Shown: positions 25,601-38,452 of the stretch, in pieces
Layout of the letters: every line of letters begins with the position of its first letter
Position numbering within the stretch: position 1 is the first letter of the stretch
Assembly (NCBI GenBank): GCA_905250115.1
Contig: CAJNOI010000073.1
Coordinates: 51,211-115,210, forward strand
Source of the DNA: Adineta steineri
Taxonomy: Eukaryota > Rotifera > Eurotatoria > Adinetida > Adinetidae
Length of the DNA: 64,000 bases
Direction: 5' to 3'
Translations under genes and position numbers: made by a program
The notes under the pieces: generated by a model
Database searches by the model: none
What the model saw: only the letters and a program-made list of their open reading frames with translations
Told to the model about the DNA's origin: nothing

Positions 25601-28600
25601 CATATTCTAATGAAGCAATTCTAATTGATTTAGGTCAATTAACAGTACAAACAAATCCTATTAATAATCAAATTCAATCAGTTATTGAAGAATATAAAAT
25701 TATTTTTCAAAATTTATTAGTCAATCGTGTTAAATTAAACGATACAAATCAAATTGAAGAACATATTAATTTATTAGATTGCTCACCATTAACTATTCTA
25801 ATTAATCATCATTTAAATATTGAAACTCTGGAAGAAAATCAAGCAAAATTTTCAATAAAATTTCAATGGGATCAAATAGATTTTTTCATTCATCAAGAAG
25901 ATTATTTATTTTTTATAGAAATCTATGAAGAAAATTTTAAAGAAAAAATTTATCATAAAATTCCACAAGAACAAAACGCAATTGAAGAAAATAAAGAATT
26001 ATCAGATAAACCTGTTAAAAAACAAAAAGTCTTAAAACAAAAAGATAAGAAAATATATCAATTAATTGCAATTAATCTTCTTATAAAACAAATTAATTTA
26101 ACACTTTATCATGATCAAAATGCGAAATTACTTTATTTAGAATTTGAAAATATACAAATAGATTTTCAACAATTTTCAAATTCAACTTACAATGGACAAG
26201 CACAAATATTTAATTTAATAGTCGATTATTTATATTCAAATGATAATCAAAATTCAATCAAACGTATTATTGATAAGAATTGGAATATTGAACAAGATAA
26301 ATCAATTTTAAGTATTAATCTACAATATAAACCATCAAATGAAGATAATTCAACATTTATTCGACAAGGTCTTGTTCTCGATTAATATATATATGTATAT
26401 TTATTTAATATTTTTTAGTTGATGGAGGATTGGAAAATTTTTACATTTGTATCAGTCCAAATTATTTGATTTCACTAAAAGATTTTTTCACTTCGAAAAT
26501 AGCCATTCAAAAAGGTGTAAATCGTGAAACAATAATAAATGTCAACAAGCAAATATGTAATGATATGAATAATGAGATTCCATCTCCAGCTAAATTCGTA
26601 TCAAAATATCCATTAAAACAAGAATCAGATGAAGAAGAAACATCCACGGATAATGATTCTCAAATAACAACAAACGATCAAGGTATGTATATTCTTTCGT
26701 AAATAGATAAATTGAATATGAATTTCTATACTTTAGATTCATCATTCTCTGTTGAGAATAATATTAATTTAAATATAAAATCTTGCCAATTTATTGTTAT
26801 TGAAGATGAAACGAACCAAAATTCAAATTGCCTTGTACTCGAAGTAAGTTAATAAATTTTGTTTTTTTTCGAAAATAAAAAACACTATTATAATTATTAT
26901 CAAGTTATCAGTGGCAATGCGTATGATGAATGCAAACAAAACAAACAAAATTGAAGGTTCATTTGAAAATTTAACTATTTATGCATCGAATTTCGAAGAA
27001 TTAAAACAATCAAAAATAAAATATGATGTAAGAATATTTTTATTGAATATATATTTAACAATAAACTAATTAAATAGATTTTACAACCGACTAAAATTAA
27101 TGTAACATTAGTCACCAATCCTAGTGAACAAATAATCGATGTACGTATTGGAAATATATCTGTTAATATAAATCCAACATTAATTAGTACAATCGCTTCT
27201 TTGAAAAATTCAATGGGAAAACAACAAGTATAGAATTTATTATGATTATTTTTAAGTAAATGCAGAGAAATTTATTTAGACTAATATTACATATGAAAAA
27301 GATAAAATAAATTCAAAATCAATATTTGATCCAAAACCATTTAAAGATTCAAGTTTTTGGTTTATTCAAGGTCTTTTTTATATTCAATTTCTTATCGAAT
27401 TTTATTTTTTTATATTTTAAAGATCCTCAAGAGAAAGAAGATACATTAGAACAAACAGATATATTAGAAATAACTACAGGTACACCTTCGAAAAGAAAAT
27501 CGATTATTCAACAACAAAACAAACAAAAAAAAATACATAAACATAAAAATATTCACCAACAAGTATGTATTCATATTTCGTCTTATTAAAAATATTACAC
27601 ATTTCAAGCGCTTAGTATCACAAGGATGAGGACGGATAAGGCCGTTTTTTTCCGATGAAATCTTGAGGGTGGGTGTGGGTCGAAAAGTTGATTGAGAACT
27701 GTTGCAAAACTAACGATTGGAATATCATCAAAAGACATTCGTTACTTGATTTTAAAGCAAAAGATCGAAATATTTTAGAGGGCAGGAAAATGGCCTTATC
27801 CACCCTCGTTCTTTAGTATCGATATTTACATTATACCTTCACATATGGGTGTTGATTGAGAGAATAGACACTCACACTCTATCTGATGTATTAAAATAAT
27901 ATAAATTTTATTTTTTAGTTAACTGTAAGTTTGAAGACAGCCGAAGTTAAAATTCAATATGGCTCTGGTTTAACAACGCGACCAGTTCTTGCTTTGTGTT
28001 TATCGGAAATATTTACTCATCTTGAAAATTGGTCTACTGATGTATTTTTATTTAATATTTAATTTGTGAATATAATTTTAAAATCAATTATTGTTTTAGT
28101 TATCGATTACTGCATCAATTCAAATTGAATTAGCTTTATTTAACGATCATCTACTTGCTTGGGAACCACTTATTGAACCGATTATTGATCAACGTAGTCA
28201 CAATATCTCTCCATGGTCTATCAAATGTCAAACTGTTACTGTAAATCATATAAATTACTGTTGTCAATTATACGATAATTTTTTTTTCTATTCGTAGGAT
28301 CATAAAGACGAAAATGAAGCGAAGGTAACTATCGAGGAGAATAGAATTACATATATAACTAAATATTATTATTTTAGTATCGATTTTTACTCGACGATGA
28401 AAAATCATTAAATTGCAAAGAAGAAGAAGAAGAAGAAAATGATAGTGACTTTGATGTTAAGAAAATTATATTTATTCGAGCTGATCATTTACTAAATATA
28501 ACACTAACCAAAACCGGTGTAGTTCTTGCTCAACGCTTATTCAAGATGTTTAGCGAAGCTTATAAGAAGAAATCATCAACAATTGAACAAGATGATCAAT

Positions 28601-31600
28601 CAATATTATCCATACATAATCATACTGGTTATGAACTTACTATTGTTGATTTAAATGGAATTGAGGTAATTATTAATACAGATTATTTTGATCTATTGAT
28701 TACGAGAATGTGTTGTTTTTTTTGAAGTTTACTGAAAATGACGAATCAAATAAAGATTCAATTTTACAAAATGGTGAATCAGTTAAATTGACAGTACCTA
28801 GTGAACGATTAGATGCAACTCATCTTCCAACAATTGCAGAACAAGTTGATCATAGAAAACAAGAATTTTCTGTTAAAGTAATTCTCGTTTTTTTTAATTT
28901 GATTATTTTCTATGAAATATATATTTTTAATTAAGATTGGTGAACAATTAATTAAATTAGATATAAATCAAACATGGAGACGAGTTTATGAAATCCGCGC
29001 ATCACCAATTCCTAATTGGCCAATTCAAATGCTTTGTAATTCACATATATATGAAGATCGTAGACGAATTATTCTTAGTTCAATCATTAAAGTAAATTTA
29101 TCTATCAGAATATATTTTATTTGCAAATTTTTTGTTTTTTTGAATTCAAGATAACTAATGGAACAAAAACGCCTTTAATTATTTTGGATGCTGATTCAGT
29201 TGAAACAAGGAAATTTCATCGCATTGCACAAATTGATGTTAATCAAGAATTTTATCTTCCAATTGATCCTCTTTATCTTCGATCGAGTCCACGATTATAC
29301 TTCACTATTGATCAGTAAGATTATTTTATCAACTATTCGTTATTAGTCGTGTATGAATACAAATACAACTTGCACGGAGATTGTTCAATAGTTATATATA
29401 AAGATCGCGATTAGGGATGTGCAGGACTAGGTTTTTGTGGTGCCAGCCTCAATAAAACTTAACGGGATCGGAGCTATTGATGCAAGTTGTATCCTTATCC
29501 GCCTAGCTACAACCGAAATCTAGTTTTCGATATTTGCGATTTATCACTATGTATAGATTTTCCTCAATGTAAAAATATCGAATTACTCCGAAGAATTTTT
29601 CGAGAGAAAAAATAGACGATTAAGTTCTATTGTTTGATAGTGATATGAAGATATATTGAATAAGAATTTAGTTTAAAAGAATAGATTATGCATGATGTGA
29701 TTTTTAAATGTAATTTTTAGAGATGATTCAATGGATGAAGTGTATGACTTTATATCATTTGATTGGGCAAATGAATCAAATAGTGATCGAGTATTAAAAT
29801 TGAAAGATGGTAAAGAAACTCATTATGTTGTATGTTCATTTGATTTAACCGAAATATTTTTATGTTAATTACGATTTTATTTAGATTTATAAAGAATCAC
29901 TTGAAGCTTATTCAGAAAATACCGATGAACCTATTAGAAGTTCATTCAATATTTCTATTCAATTGGCTGTTCATATTATTAATCTTTTACCAATTAATAT
30001 TCTTTGTTTAATCGATGTGAGTTAAATAATATTCACTTTTATTTGTTTTTTTCATCTATTTAATTTATTATAGAACTCTGAAAAAGTTGATCTCAAATCA
30101 GGCGAAGTATATCATGCAACAACTGGAAATAAACAATCTAGTCTCGTTTTTACGGTATTTTATATAACTTTATGAGTTAGAGATGTATTCTGTAATTTCT
30201 ATCTCGAAGATATGTTTAGTTAATAATTTAAGCTACCAATAAAGAATATCTTTTCAAACGAAAATATTTTTTAAAGTGACGTATCCAAGGAATGACTCTT
30301 AGGAGAAGAATGAGTTGCATCGCTCTACTTGACTTACATAAGATAAAATCTTAGCTACGGTACTAGTCATAAAAATTCTATTATATTTATTTAGATTCCA
30401 TCACACAATAATGTTACATGGATATCTGAACCAATTAATATAGGTACAAAAGGTAAAGGAGCACATAATGAACATATTGTTGAATTCCATAATGCCTCAA
30501 CAAATGAAATAATGGTAAAATAAATAAATGAATAAATGAAAATAAATTAATTATAAAAATATATTATTTAAAGAGAATGGTATTACGTGTTGATATATGT
30601 CGACAAGCATATCGTGCATCATTTTATTCTCCATATTGGCTTATCAATTCTACTGATCTTAAGTTTCAGTTTCAAGTATTCAAAATTTTTCTATTTAATT
30701 TTCTTATTATCAATTATTTATTTCACTGTAGCTTGAACATGAGATGGTTTATATTGATACTACTAATGAACCATATTTTATATGTCCAAAAGGATTTCAT
30801 AGTAATTCACATAAAAAGGTTAGAATTTTTATATAATAAGCTAATTTCTATTACTCATATATATTAGGCTAATATTCGATTATATAGTGCTGCAGATGAT
30901 GAAAGTGTTTCTCAATGGTCAGAAGGTTTTTCTGTTAATGTTATTAAAAGTACAGGAATAGCAAGTTGTAATATACTTAATGATAGACTTTATATGGTAA
31001 AATCAAATCTTTATTTTCCTATATAAAATTAAAAAGTTATTGTATAAAAAGGTTTGTGTTAATATTGTTACTTCTTCATTCGGTATGACAAAAATCATAA
31101 CAATTGCTCCATCAATAACTGTTATTAACAATGCATCCGTATGGAATTTATTTTCTTCAATAAATATATATTTTCATATAATATTTGAATTTAGGTTGGT
31201 ATTGATATTATTGAAACTGTATCTGGTATTGAACAAGACAAATGGAAATTAGTTAAACCTGAAGAGGTATTTTTGTTCTTTTTAAATATGAATAATTAAA
31301 TAAATTTATTTATTTAGATAATTCCATTTTGGCCACATAATATAAAAGATGGTGTAATGCGTGTACGTTATTCGCATAATATACAAGCATCAAGTGGTTT
31401 TTCAATAAATGATAAACATCGAACATTATTATATATGAATGATGAAGAACTTCCAGCAATTGATGTTCAAATAAATATAACAGATTTTGATGGATATAGA
31501 ATTGTTTTTTCTGATTATAAAAATGGTGATGCACCTATTTTAATTGTTAATACATTAATTAATCAATCAATTACATTCAATCAAAAAGGCGATTCGTATG

Positions 31601-34600
31601 AGTTTACTTTTTTTGTTTATACATAACGAAAAATAAATTAATTTTCCTAGACGAACACAAACTTTACCTCCACAAAATTATGTTTATTATACATGGATTG
31701 ATCCATTTAAACCATGTGAATTAGATATTTCGGCTAATAAAAAAACTGTAACAATAAAACTAAATGTAAGTTTATTTCCAAAGATTATTCATGGTTCAGA
31801 ATATATGTAACGTAAATTTTGACTGATAGCCCTAAACCTGGATGGAATCTTTTGTAAATAAGGTAGACGAAAATGTTTTGTAATTTCTATAACTTATAAC
31901 TATTCTATAAGTGTATTGAATATCCAGAATGCTTATTTCTGTGAAGAGATAAGGACTCATATGTCTTCGTTAGGGAGCTATTGAGACATGTACAGGGTAA
32001 GCGTTTTCATTGTCCAGCACCCTACCGTATCCTACGCGCGTCGTACCTTGACCCTGGCTCTATTTGGTAAGGCAGGGGGCCCCTGCACATCTCTAAGAGC
32101 TACGGACGAAAATTTTTATTACAATCAGATGTTTCGTATGCGAGATAATTAATGTATAACAAAAACTCAATCTGCTTAGCTCTTTTTAAAGTATCACCTT
32201 GCAAGAGAAATACCCATTTCGATTGAAAGTTTTTGTTATTCATATATTTATCAATAAGACAAAGAAAAGATTTATGATGAAATTTTTAAATAAAATAACT
32301 ATTATTTCTATTGAAGCCTGCTAGTGGTGTTATTGAAGAAGATAATGAAGAAAATATTTATTATGGTATATTTCATGATGGTCCACAAACAGTATTATTA
32401 TTTTCTTGTGATATGACAATTATTCGATCAGTTACAGACGTATGAAAATTTATTTGTTTTTTTCAAAATTTAATATTTTTTTTTAATTTAGTCATCATTA
32501 TTAGATGAACCAATAAAGAATTATATTCAAATAATTGCACGTCAGATTGGTATATCGATTATTGATGATGTTAATCGAAATGATTTATTATATATAACTA
32601 TCAATCAATCAAAAAATATTTGGGTTGAAAAACAAAAATATAATATCAGACCAATTTCTCCTTCTCTAAATAATTATTTAGAAGACAATTATAATCTATA
32701 TATTGGACGCCATCACCATCATCGTCATCTTCATCATCTTCATCACCATCATCATCATGATACGAAACAAGAAATTAGAGAGAATAGATATAGAATTGAC
32801 GAAAATCGCGTAAGTTTTTAATAAAATGAAATTTATAGAATTTTTTAATAAAATCTTTTTTGAATCTATAGATCGTATCATTTAATGAAAATGTAGCGGA
32901 AATAAGTGACGATAGAGGTAATCATGTATGTATTCGATATGAAAAACTTGATGGGATATGGATTGGATATGCATGGTCAATAAGTAAAGTTGCTATTCAT
33001 GCTCGAATTAATGATATACAAATTGATGATCAACTTGAATATACATTATTTCCAACAAGTCTTTATCCACTTATTTCAAAATCAGCAGGAACTGATTTAC
33101 GTAAGAAATATTATTTAAATTGTATGAAGAGAAAATATAATCTTTTTTGTATTTTAGCTGGAAAACCATTTATTGAATTAAGTGTATTTAAAAGTAAATC
33201 GATGAGATCAAATACAATTCATTTCAAGTATTTATTGAATATATGTATATTTAATAAGGAATTTTATTTGAATTTAGATATTTTAAATTACTTATTCAAG
33301 AAGTTGCTTTTTGTGTTGATCAAGATTTGATCTTAGCTCTATTTCGATTTTTCAAAGCTGACAAAGTTTGCAGTTTTTAATTTTTATTTATATATTTATT
33401 TCGAAATCTATATAGAATCCTGTAGCATCTTCAATGAATATGGATACAGATATAATGCATATTAAGAAACCACTTGATTCATTAATTCAAAGTGAAACAC
33501 ATAAACCATCATCTGATATGGAAATTTATTTTGATAATCTTCATTTATCACCAGTGAAGGTATAATTAAATTTATAAGCACTTATTTTGATTATGGACTG
33601 TTCTCTCTGTGGTTTCCACATACGAATAATGACATACACTAATTGTACAATGAGCATGAGAGAGGAGGATAAAGAAGTTTGTGAGGTGAAATCGAGAGGG
33701 GATTCTCGACTCTCGCCAATTGAGGAAAGTCCACAGGGTATATTGGCGAATGTACACTGTATTTTCATCAGCTGGCGGAAAATTTTACTGAAGTTCTACT
33801 ATTTCTTATTTAAGAATACTGACAAAGATTCTATGGTAAGACCTAAGATGAGCTGATACTACTTCTTGCTTCCATTTGTGACAGTCCAGGGGTAAACAAC
33901 AGAGACTTCAGGCATGAAGTCTCATGAAATCTTCTGAATTTCTATAGATGCATTTATTCCACGGGGAGACGAAGGAGGAACAACGGAGAGTTCATGCATG
34001 AAGTCTCATGAAGTCTTATGAGGTCTCTTGAAGTCTCGAAGTCCGCTGTTACCTCCTTGGTGACAATCAATAAAGATTTTTTCATGTATGAGCCACTTTT
34101 ACTGATAACAGTTCTGTAGATTTTCGCCATTGGTGAGCGTCCAGTCGGCGAAAATATTATTGGCGAGATTTGGGTAAGCCATCGAGAGTATGGATCCCAG
34201 CTTTTAGTTCTTCATAGTAACATATGTTGCAGTACTGTTCAAAGCTGTAAGTACAGACTGATGTCTAACGTATACATTATAGTTTACGTAAAGGACGCGA
34301 TATTCATTTCTTAAATGTGATTGTCTGATTGAATTTTTTCTTATAGATTCATGTTAGTTTTTCTATTCATGGTTCAAAGCCAAATAAACAACTACTTGCT
34401 GAACATCCATTAGCAGATTTCATTTTAGAAATATTGAATGTAGCTGAAGTACAAGATGTTATATTAAAGTATGTTTTAATTATTTAAAAGAAGAGAAATT
34501 GTTGTTTTTTTGTATAAAAAATATTTAGATTAAATTTTTATGAACGAAAAAATGAACGATATACAATTAATAAATTAACAACAGATATAATTAATCATTA

Positions 34601-35970
34601 TGAACATCAATTGTTAAAACAAATTCATGCTGTTATATTAGGTCTTGATGTTCTTGGAAATCCATTTGGTGTTATTCGAAGTATTGCTCACGGTGTTGAA
34701 TCATTTTTCTATGAACCATTACAAGTAAAATCAAATTTCACATAATACTTAAATTTTTTTGTTATTGAAGGGTGCGATGGAAGGTCCAAGAGAATTTATT
34801 CATGGGTTTGGAACAGGTACAAAATATTTAGTAGGTTCAGTTGTTAGTAGTACTGCTGGTGCACTTTCTAAAGTAACTGATGCAGCAAGTAAAAGCTTAG
34901 CAACATTAACATTAGACAAAGATTATCAAAATGTTAAAATGCAACGTAGAGAATTACTTACTCCACATACATTTCACATTGTTTCAAGTGGAAAAAATAC
35001 AGCTAAGGTTATTTTGTCATTGAATAAGTTTTTTTGTTATATATTTTCTAAAAAATTTAGGATATTGTATCAGGTTTTAAAGGTCTTGTCAAGAAGCCAG
35101 TTGAAGGTGCAAAAGAAGGTGGTCGTGAAGGATTCGTCAAAGGTGTCGGCAAAGGTTTTCTTGGTCTTGTTGGAAAACCTACAAGTGGTATTGCTGATTT
35201 AACAAGTACATCATTGGATTCAATTAAAAGGTATTCGAAATAAAAAAATTTACTTTTCATAATTAATTCTTTATTTATTTATATGAAGGGTTGTAACACA
35301 TGAACAAAGTATTTATCGTATCCGACATCCACGACATATTGGTCGAGATGGAATTATTCGACCTTCTATTGCTCACGAAATGTTCGGAAAATATATATTA
35401 GATGTATGTCTATTTATTATACTTCGAGTGAAGCTTTTTTTCATCCAAAATATTTTTATTTATTTAGAAAATTGAACAAGAAGAACATGGTAAAACAGAA
35501 GACTATATAGCTCATATTAAATGCTTAGAAGAATCGTCCAGTTATTTTTTTGCTACTACAAGGTAAGAAATAATATTACTTTAAGACAGAATTTAATATT
35601 AAATATTTAGACGAGTTTTATTAATCAATCGAGATTCTTCTTCATCGGATTGTTATACTGTTGAATGGCATCATCCTTATAAACATATGAAAGAATTACC
35701 TCAAGTAAAATTTAATCCATATCAAATTGAAATTATTTTCAAAGTAATTATAAAACTGAATATTTATTTTTCATAGAAAAAGTTTTTCTAGGAAATTAAT
35801 AAATTGAAAATGGCAAAAAAAGATCGAGTACATACTAGAATAGTGCCTTATCGTATTATTGGTGAAGCTCGGGTAATTTATTTTTCAAAATATATCTTCT
35901 ATATGTTTTTCTTTTATAATAGTATATTGTCGATAAAATCACGGAAACAATGCAAACATTACAAATCTAA
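19694..35970 (+). CDS. VPS13: VPS13 family bridge-like lipid-transfer protein (VPS13A/C type)
   Basis: VPS13 proteins form a long hydrophobic groove that moves lipids between membranes at contact sites. The first exon (19694-19793) encodes MVFKHLAVHLLDKYLGDYI, the chorein-N signature, and the next exons continue with GNLTIENAYVKQNAL and KLTIHIPWKHFYTHP. A block like the VPS13A N-terminal region follows (WKFAYNVILNEQIRPRLASY, 21238-21297). The largest exon is 24646-26368. The adaptor-binding (SHR-BD/VAB) region lies around 30.5-33.5 kb (YRASFYSPYWLINSTDL). The ATG2-C-like end is at 34.35-35.23 kb (LGLDVLGNPFGVIRSIAHGV, SSTAGALSKVTDAASKS, KPVEGAKEGGREGFVKGVGK), then a PH-like C-terminus (IYRIRHPRHIGRDGIIRP). 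The last exon 35923-35970 ends MQTLQI-stop. There are dozens of exons with mostly ~50-base introns; I have not summed the coding length, which looks close to the roughly 3,000 residues usual for the family. Seven or eight longer introns hold transposons. Confidence 0.93.
21937..22118. mobile_element. hAT-like MITE, CAGTGGCGG family, 182 bp, in a VPS13 intron
   Basis: Left end CAGTGGCGGATTTAGG, right end CCTAGATCCGCCACTG, flanked by an 8-base duplication with one mismatch (ACTCCAAT / ACTTCAAT). Non-coding. A second copy in opposite orientation lies in another intron of the same gene (about 23730-23885). The internal GGTTCACACTACTTCGATTG stretch is shared by both. Confidence 0.8.
22213..22325. 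mobile_element. Small foldback element with 8-bp duplication, in a VPS13 intron
   Basis: About 113 bases flanked by a perfect 8-base duplication, ATTTCGGA (22205-22212 and 22326-22333). The ends are imperfect inverted repeats (TTAGGATACGG / CCGCCGTAATCT). The interior is CCGAA/TTCCGG-rich low-complexity sequence, like the element at 52984-53259. Confidence 0.6.
23730..23885. mobile_element. Truncated MITE, CAGTGGCGG family (inverted copy), in a VPS13 intron
   Basis: The right end TTAAATCCGCCACTG is intact. Read on the minus strand, it follows the 21937-22118 element through TTTTTTACAG, GGTTCACACTACTTCGATTG and GTTTTTAGCC, but it stops short of the other terminus. No matching target duplication was found, as expected for a truncated copy. 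Confidence 0.7.
27620..27812. mobile_element. hAT-like MITE, 193 bp, with perfect 8-bp duplication, in a VPS13 intron
   Basis: Flanked by TTAGTATC on both sides (27612-27619, 27813-27820). The inverted ends are long and imperfect: ACAAGGATGAGGACGGATAA on the left, and TTATCCACCCTCGTTCT on the right. The interior contains TTGAGGGTGGGTGTGGG, a telomere-like half-site. Confidence 0.8.
29415..29530. mobile_element. Probable remnant of a TAGGGATG-type element, in a VPS13 intron
   Basis: Begins TAGGGATGTGCAGGACTAGG, a hAT-like terminus related to the right end of the element at 31982-32095. I could not find the opposite terminus or a duplication, so the right limit is arbitrary. It lies in an intron of about 400 bases, much longer than its neighbours. 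Confidence 0.4.
31982..32095. mobile_element. Probable hAT-like MITE, in a VPS13 intron
   Basis: Left end TGAGACATGTACAGGG and right end CCCCTGCACATCTCTA are imperfect inverted repeats. The flanks GGAGCTAT and AGAGCTAC share six of eight bases, consistent with an old target duplication. The interior is GC-rich compared with the surrounding gene. Confidence 0.55.
32708..32763 (+). other. Histidine-rich coding tract in VPS13
   Basis: A CAT/CAC-rich run in the VPS13 reading frame encodes GRHHHHRHLHHLHHHHHHDT, within or next to the adaptor-binding region. It is flanked by ordinary coding sequence (EDNYNLYIG before, KQEIRENRYR after). It looks like codon-repeat expansion; whether it binds metal is unknown. 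Confidence 0.7.
33885..34058. mobile_element. Foldback element rich in GAAGTCTC, in a VPS13 intron
   Basis: Left TCCAGGGGTAAACAACAGAG and right CCGCTGTTACCTCCTTG are imperfect inverted repeats. GTGACA occurs just outside both ends. The interior has several copies of GAAGTCTCATGAAGTCT-like sequence. Flanking TTGGCGAA/TTCGCCAA pairs (33720-33760, 34125-34170) suggest a nested, older foldback. Confidence 0.5.
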
Positions 35971-36631
35971 GTCATCGATTCATTATCTAGATTAAGAAAA
36001 AAACAATAATTATTTATTTGTTTCTTTTTAGTAATCGATATTATTTTTTTATTCCTGCAATTAATATAACAGAATGTTTGAAAATTTAATACATAATAAC
36101 ATTTGTAATTAAAGTGCAAAAATCTAAATATGAATGTTTTACTTAAATTCTATCTTTTAAAAGTACATTAGACGTGCCATCAATACGTTCATTTTGTGTT
36201 GATTGTAGAATGACAACGAATACTCGTTATTGTTAGTGAAATTTTTACGCATAAACAGATTGTGTATGATGAAAGTTAAAATCTTCGTAAGGATATAAGT
36301 TTTGTATTCATTTTATAGTCAAACACATATCCATACTCTAAAGATTACTCTATCCTATGTTAGAAGAAACCTTCTGATTGGAATAAATACTTTTGGTAAA
36401 TGGTATGTTCTTTCCGATCAAAATACTTAAGAGAGAAGATATGAGCATTGGTACAGCTAGTATGTTCAATTATTAAATTCATCTATATTGACACTCTTTA
36501 TAAATTGTTGTTATTTTATTCGAAATTTTAAGTCCGTATAAATCATACTTTATAAAATAGTACTAAAATAAATCACTTTTGTGCGTCTTCATCTATAAAA
36601 TACTGTTACAGTTATAAGAATAGCTGAATTA
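35971..36631. other. Convergent 3' intergenic region
   Basis: Lies between the VPS13 stop (+) and the SDR stop (-). Only AT-rich 3' flank was seen; no gene. Confidence 0.5.
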
Positions 36632-37348
36632 TTACCATGCCATAGTCTCTCCATTCCAAGTAATAAATCGTCCATTTAAATTGTCTTTTGCAAAAACAGC
36701 GTTATTCAAAATTCCATCTGCACTCTCTTCTGCTTGTATATGTGGCATTGCACCAGGTAATTTCAAATCAGGTCGCATGTCGGTGGCAACAGTGCCGGGG
36801 TGAACTGCTACGATGGTAAATCCTTCGCTTTCCAATTCTTTTGCAAAAACACTGGTGATCATACCTAATGCACATTTTGCAGTCGAATATGCAATTTGTC
36901 TTCCAGGATTCATTGCATGACTGCCAAGTAATGAAGAAATATTAATAATTTTTTTCATAAGACCATTCCTAAGCAATGGAAGTGATTGTTGAATAACCAG
37001 CAATGGACCGAGCGTGTTAATTTCGAATGCATTCATCATATCAGAACGAGAAACATTTTCTCCTTTTTTCGTTTTATCAGGTGCATATCCAGCATTATTA
37101 ATAACTACATCGAGACATATACAAATATTTGATATTTTTAAAAATGCATCTGTAATACTCTTTTCTATTCCAACATCCATTTCAATAATATGTAATCGAT
37201 CATGATTAGCTTCCTTCAAGTCGGATAGTGCGCTAGTAGTTGAACGAGTAGTACCAATAACAATATTATTCACATCTTTGATAAGTTTCTGAATGAGACA
37301 GAAACCAATACCACGATTGCAACCAGTGACAAGGATTGTTTTCTTCAT
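36632..37348 (-). CDS. Short-chain dehydrogenase/reductase (SDR)
   Basis: Intronless 238-residue NAD(P)-dependent oxidoreductase. The frame runs 29 codons further upstream, but the Rossmann strand begins right after the ATG at 37348 (MKKTILVTGCNRGIG), so that start is chosen. Visible motifs are TGCNRGIG (cofactor binding), a DVG acidic strand end, INNAG, INISS with the catalytic Ser, and IAYSTAK with catalytic Tyr and Lys, then VHPGTVATDM. The order and length resemble sniffer/C-factor-type classical SDRs. The substrate cannot be named from sequence. This gene is complete, unlike the unrelated decayed SDR at 17 kb. An ACACGTGCGCACGT string lies about 135 bases upstream (near 37482-37496). Confidence 0.9.
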   Translation of the reverse strand: MKKTILVTGCNRGIGFCLIQKLIKDVNNIVIGTTRSTTSALSDLKEANHDRLHIIEMDVGIEKSITDAFLKISNICICLDVVINNAGYAPDKTKKGENVSRSDMMNAFEINTLGPLLVIQQSLPLLRNGLMKKIINISSLLGSHAMNPGRQIAYSTAKCALGMITSVFAKELESEGFTIVAVHPGTVATDMRPDLKLPGAMPHIQAEESADGILNNAVFAKDNLNGRFITWNGETMAW

Positions 37349-38452
37349 ACTAAAATCAAATAATATTGATAGTCGAATCAGAAATAATTTATAGGATATA
37401 TATATCGTTGTAGTTGTAGTTCTGGAAAACATCAAAATAACCTTACTTGTTTTGCTTCGTCCTTTTCTTAATAAAACTTTTTACACGTGCGCACGTTACT
37501 CTTGTTTTGTCGATTGAATGACTTTCCACTATGACCAATTACCTGCAGCTTCAGTTACTTTTTCTTTTCTTTTGTGCGCAATTAACACCATTTATTTTTT
37601 TTTCTTTCTCATCCTATTCATGTGTGAAGCACATGAGCATTTTTTTATATTATTCCTGTGGCTTACTCTTTCTTTACTTGAGTCACTCTTCATGTATATA
37701 TATGAGCAGTAACGACAGACAAATAGTTTTAACTCAGTAGATTTAGAACTATTGTTCAATGATAGTTTTCTTAGTGGTGATTAATTCTCTTCGATAGACT
37801 GAAAATGAAATAAAATAGGCATAACTTGAGAAGAAAGAATTGGTAGAAGAATCGATGATCTAGTGGTTGAATCAAAGTTCATTTTTTAAAATGACATCGA
37901 GACAATAAATAAGCAGTTGTGATCGAGCAAAGTCTTATTTTTGATTATAAATTTTTTTATTCTCGTATCGAATTTTAATCTAATATTTTTAAAAGAAATG
38001 AACCACACTGTATATGTATTCATAAGTTTTTTTATTTGTGATACTAATATATGAGTATGAATAAAAAATTTACATAAATGCAAGGTAAAATAAATGTCTT
38101 TTGACAAGTAATCTAGTCCTTGAACATAAAACAGATCGATAAGCACATAACAATTAACCTTCGATGTCACGACCCGAAGAACTTACAAGAATTTAATGTA
38201 TACTTTTCAATACAATCTTAATGTATATACATATGAAATAATCGTATACAATCGCGACATAAAAAGTGTCGATGAAGAACGAGAAAGTTGTAAAGTTTAT
38301 TGAATAGACGAAACTAAAACCATATTGCAATAGTACACAACAGTGCTTTTATAAATTTCTTCTATCATCTGTTATGCGACATATTTATATACAACAATTT
38401 TTTGTTTCACAATATTGTAAATTATATTAACTTGATATTTGTTCATATAAAT
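37349..38452. other. Divergent intergenic region
   Basis: Lies between the starts of the SDR (-) and the Ly6-like gene (+). Short hydrophobic open frames here (for example 37518-37740) look like translated T-rich DNA. No feature supported beyond a possible shared promoter region. Confidence 0.45.
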
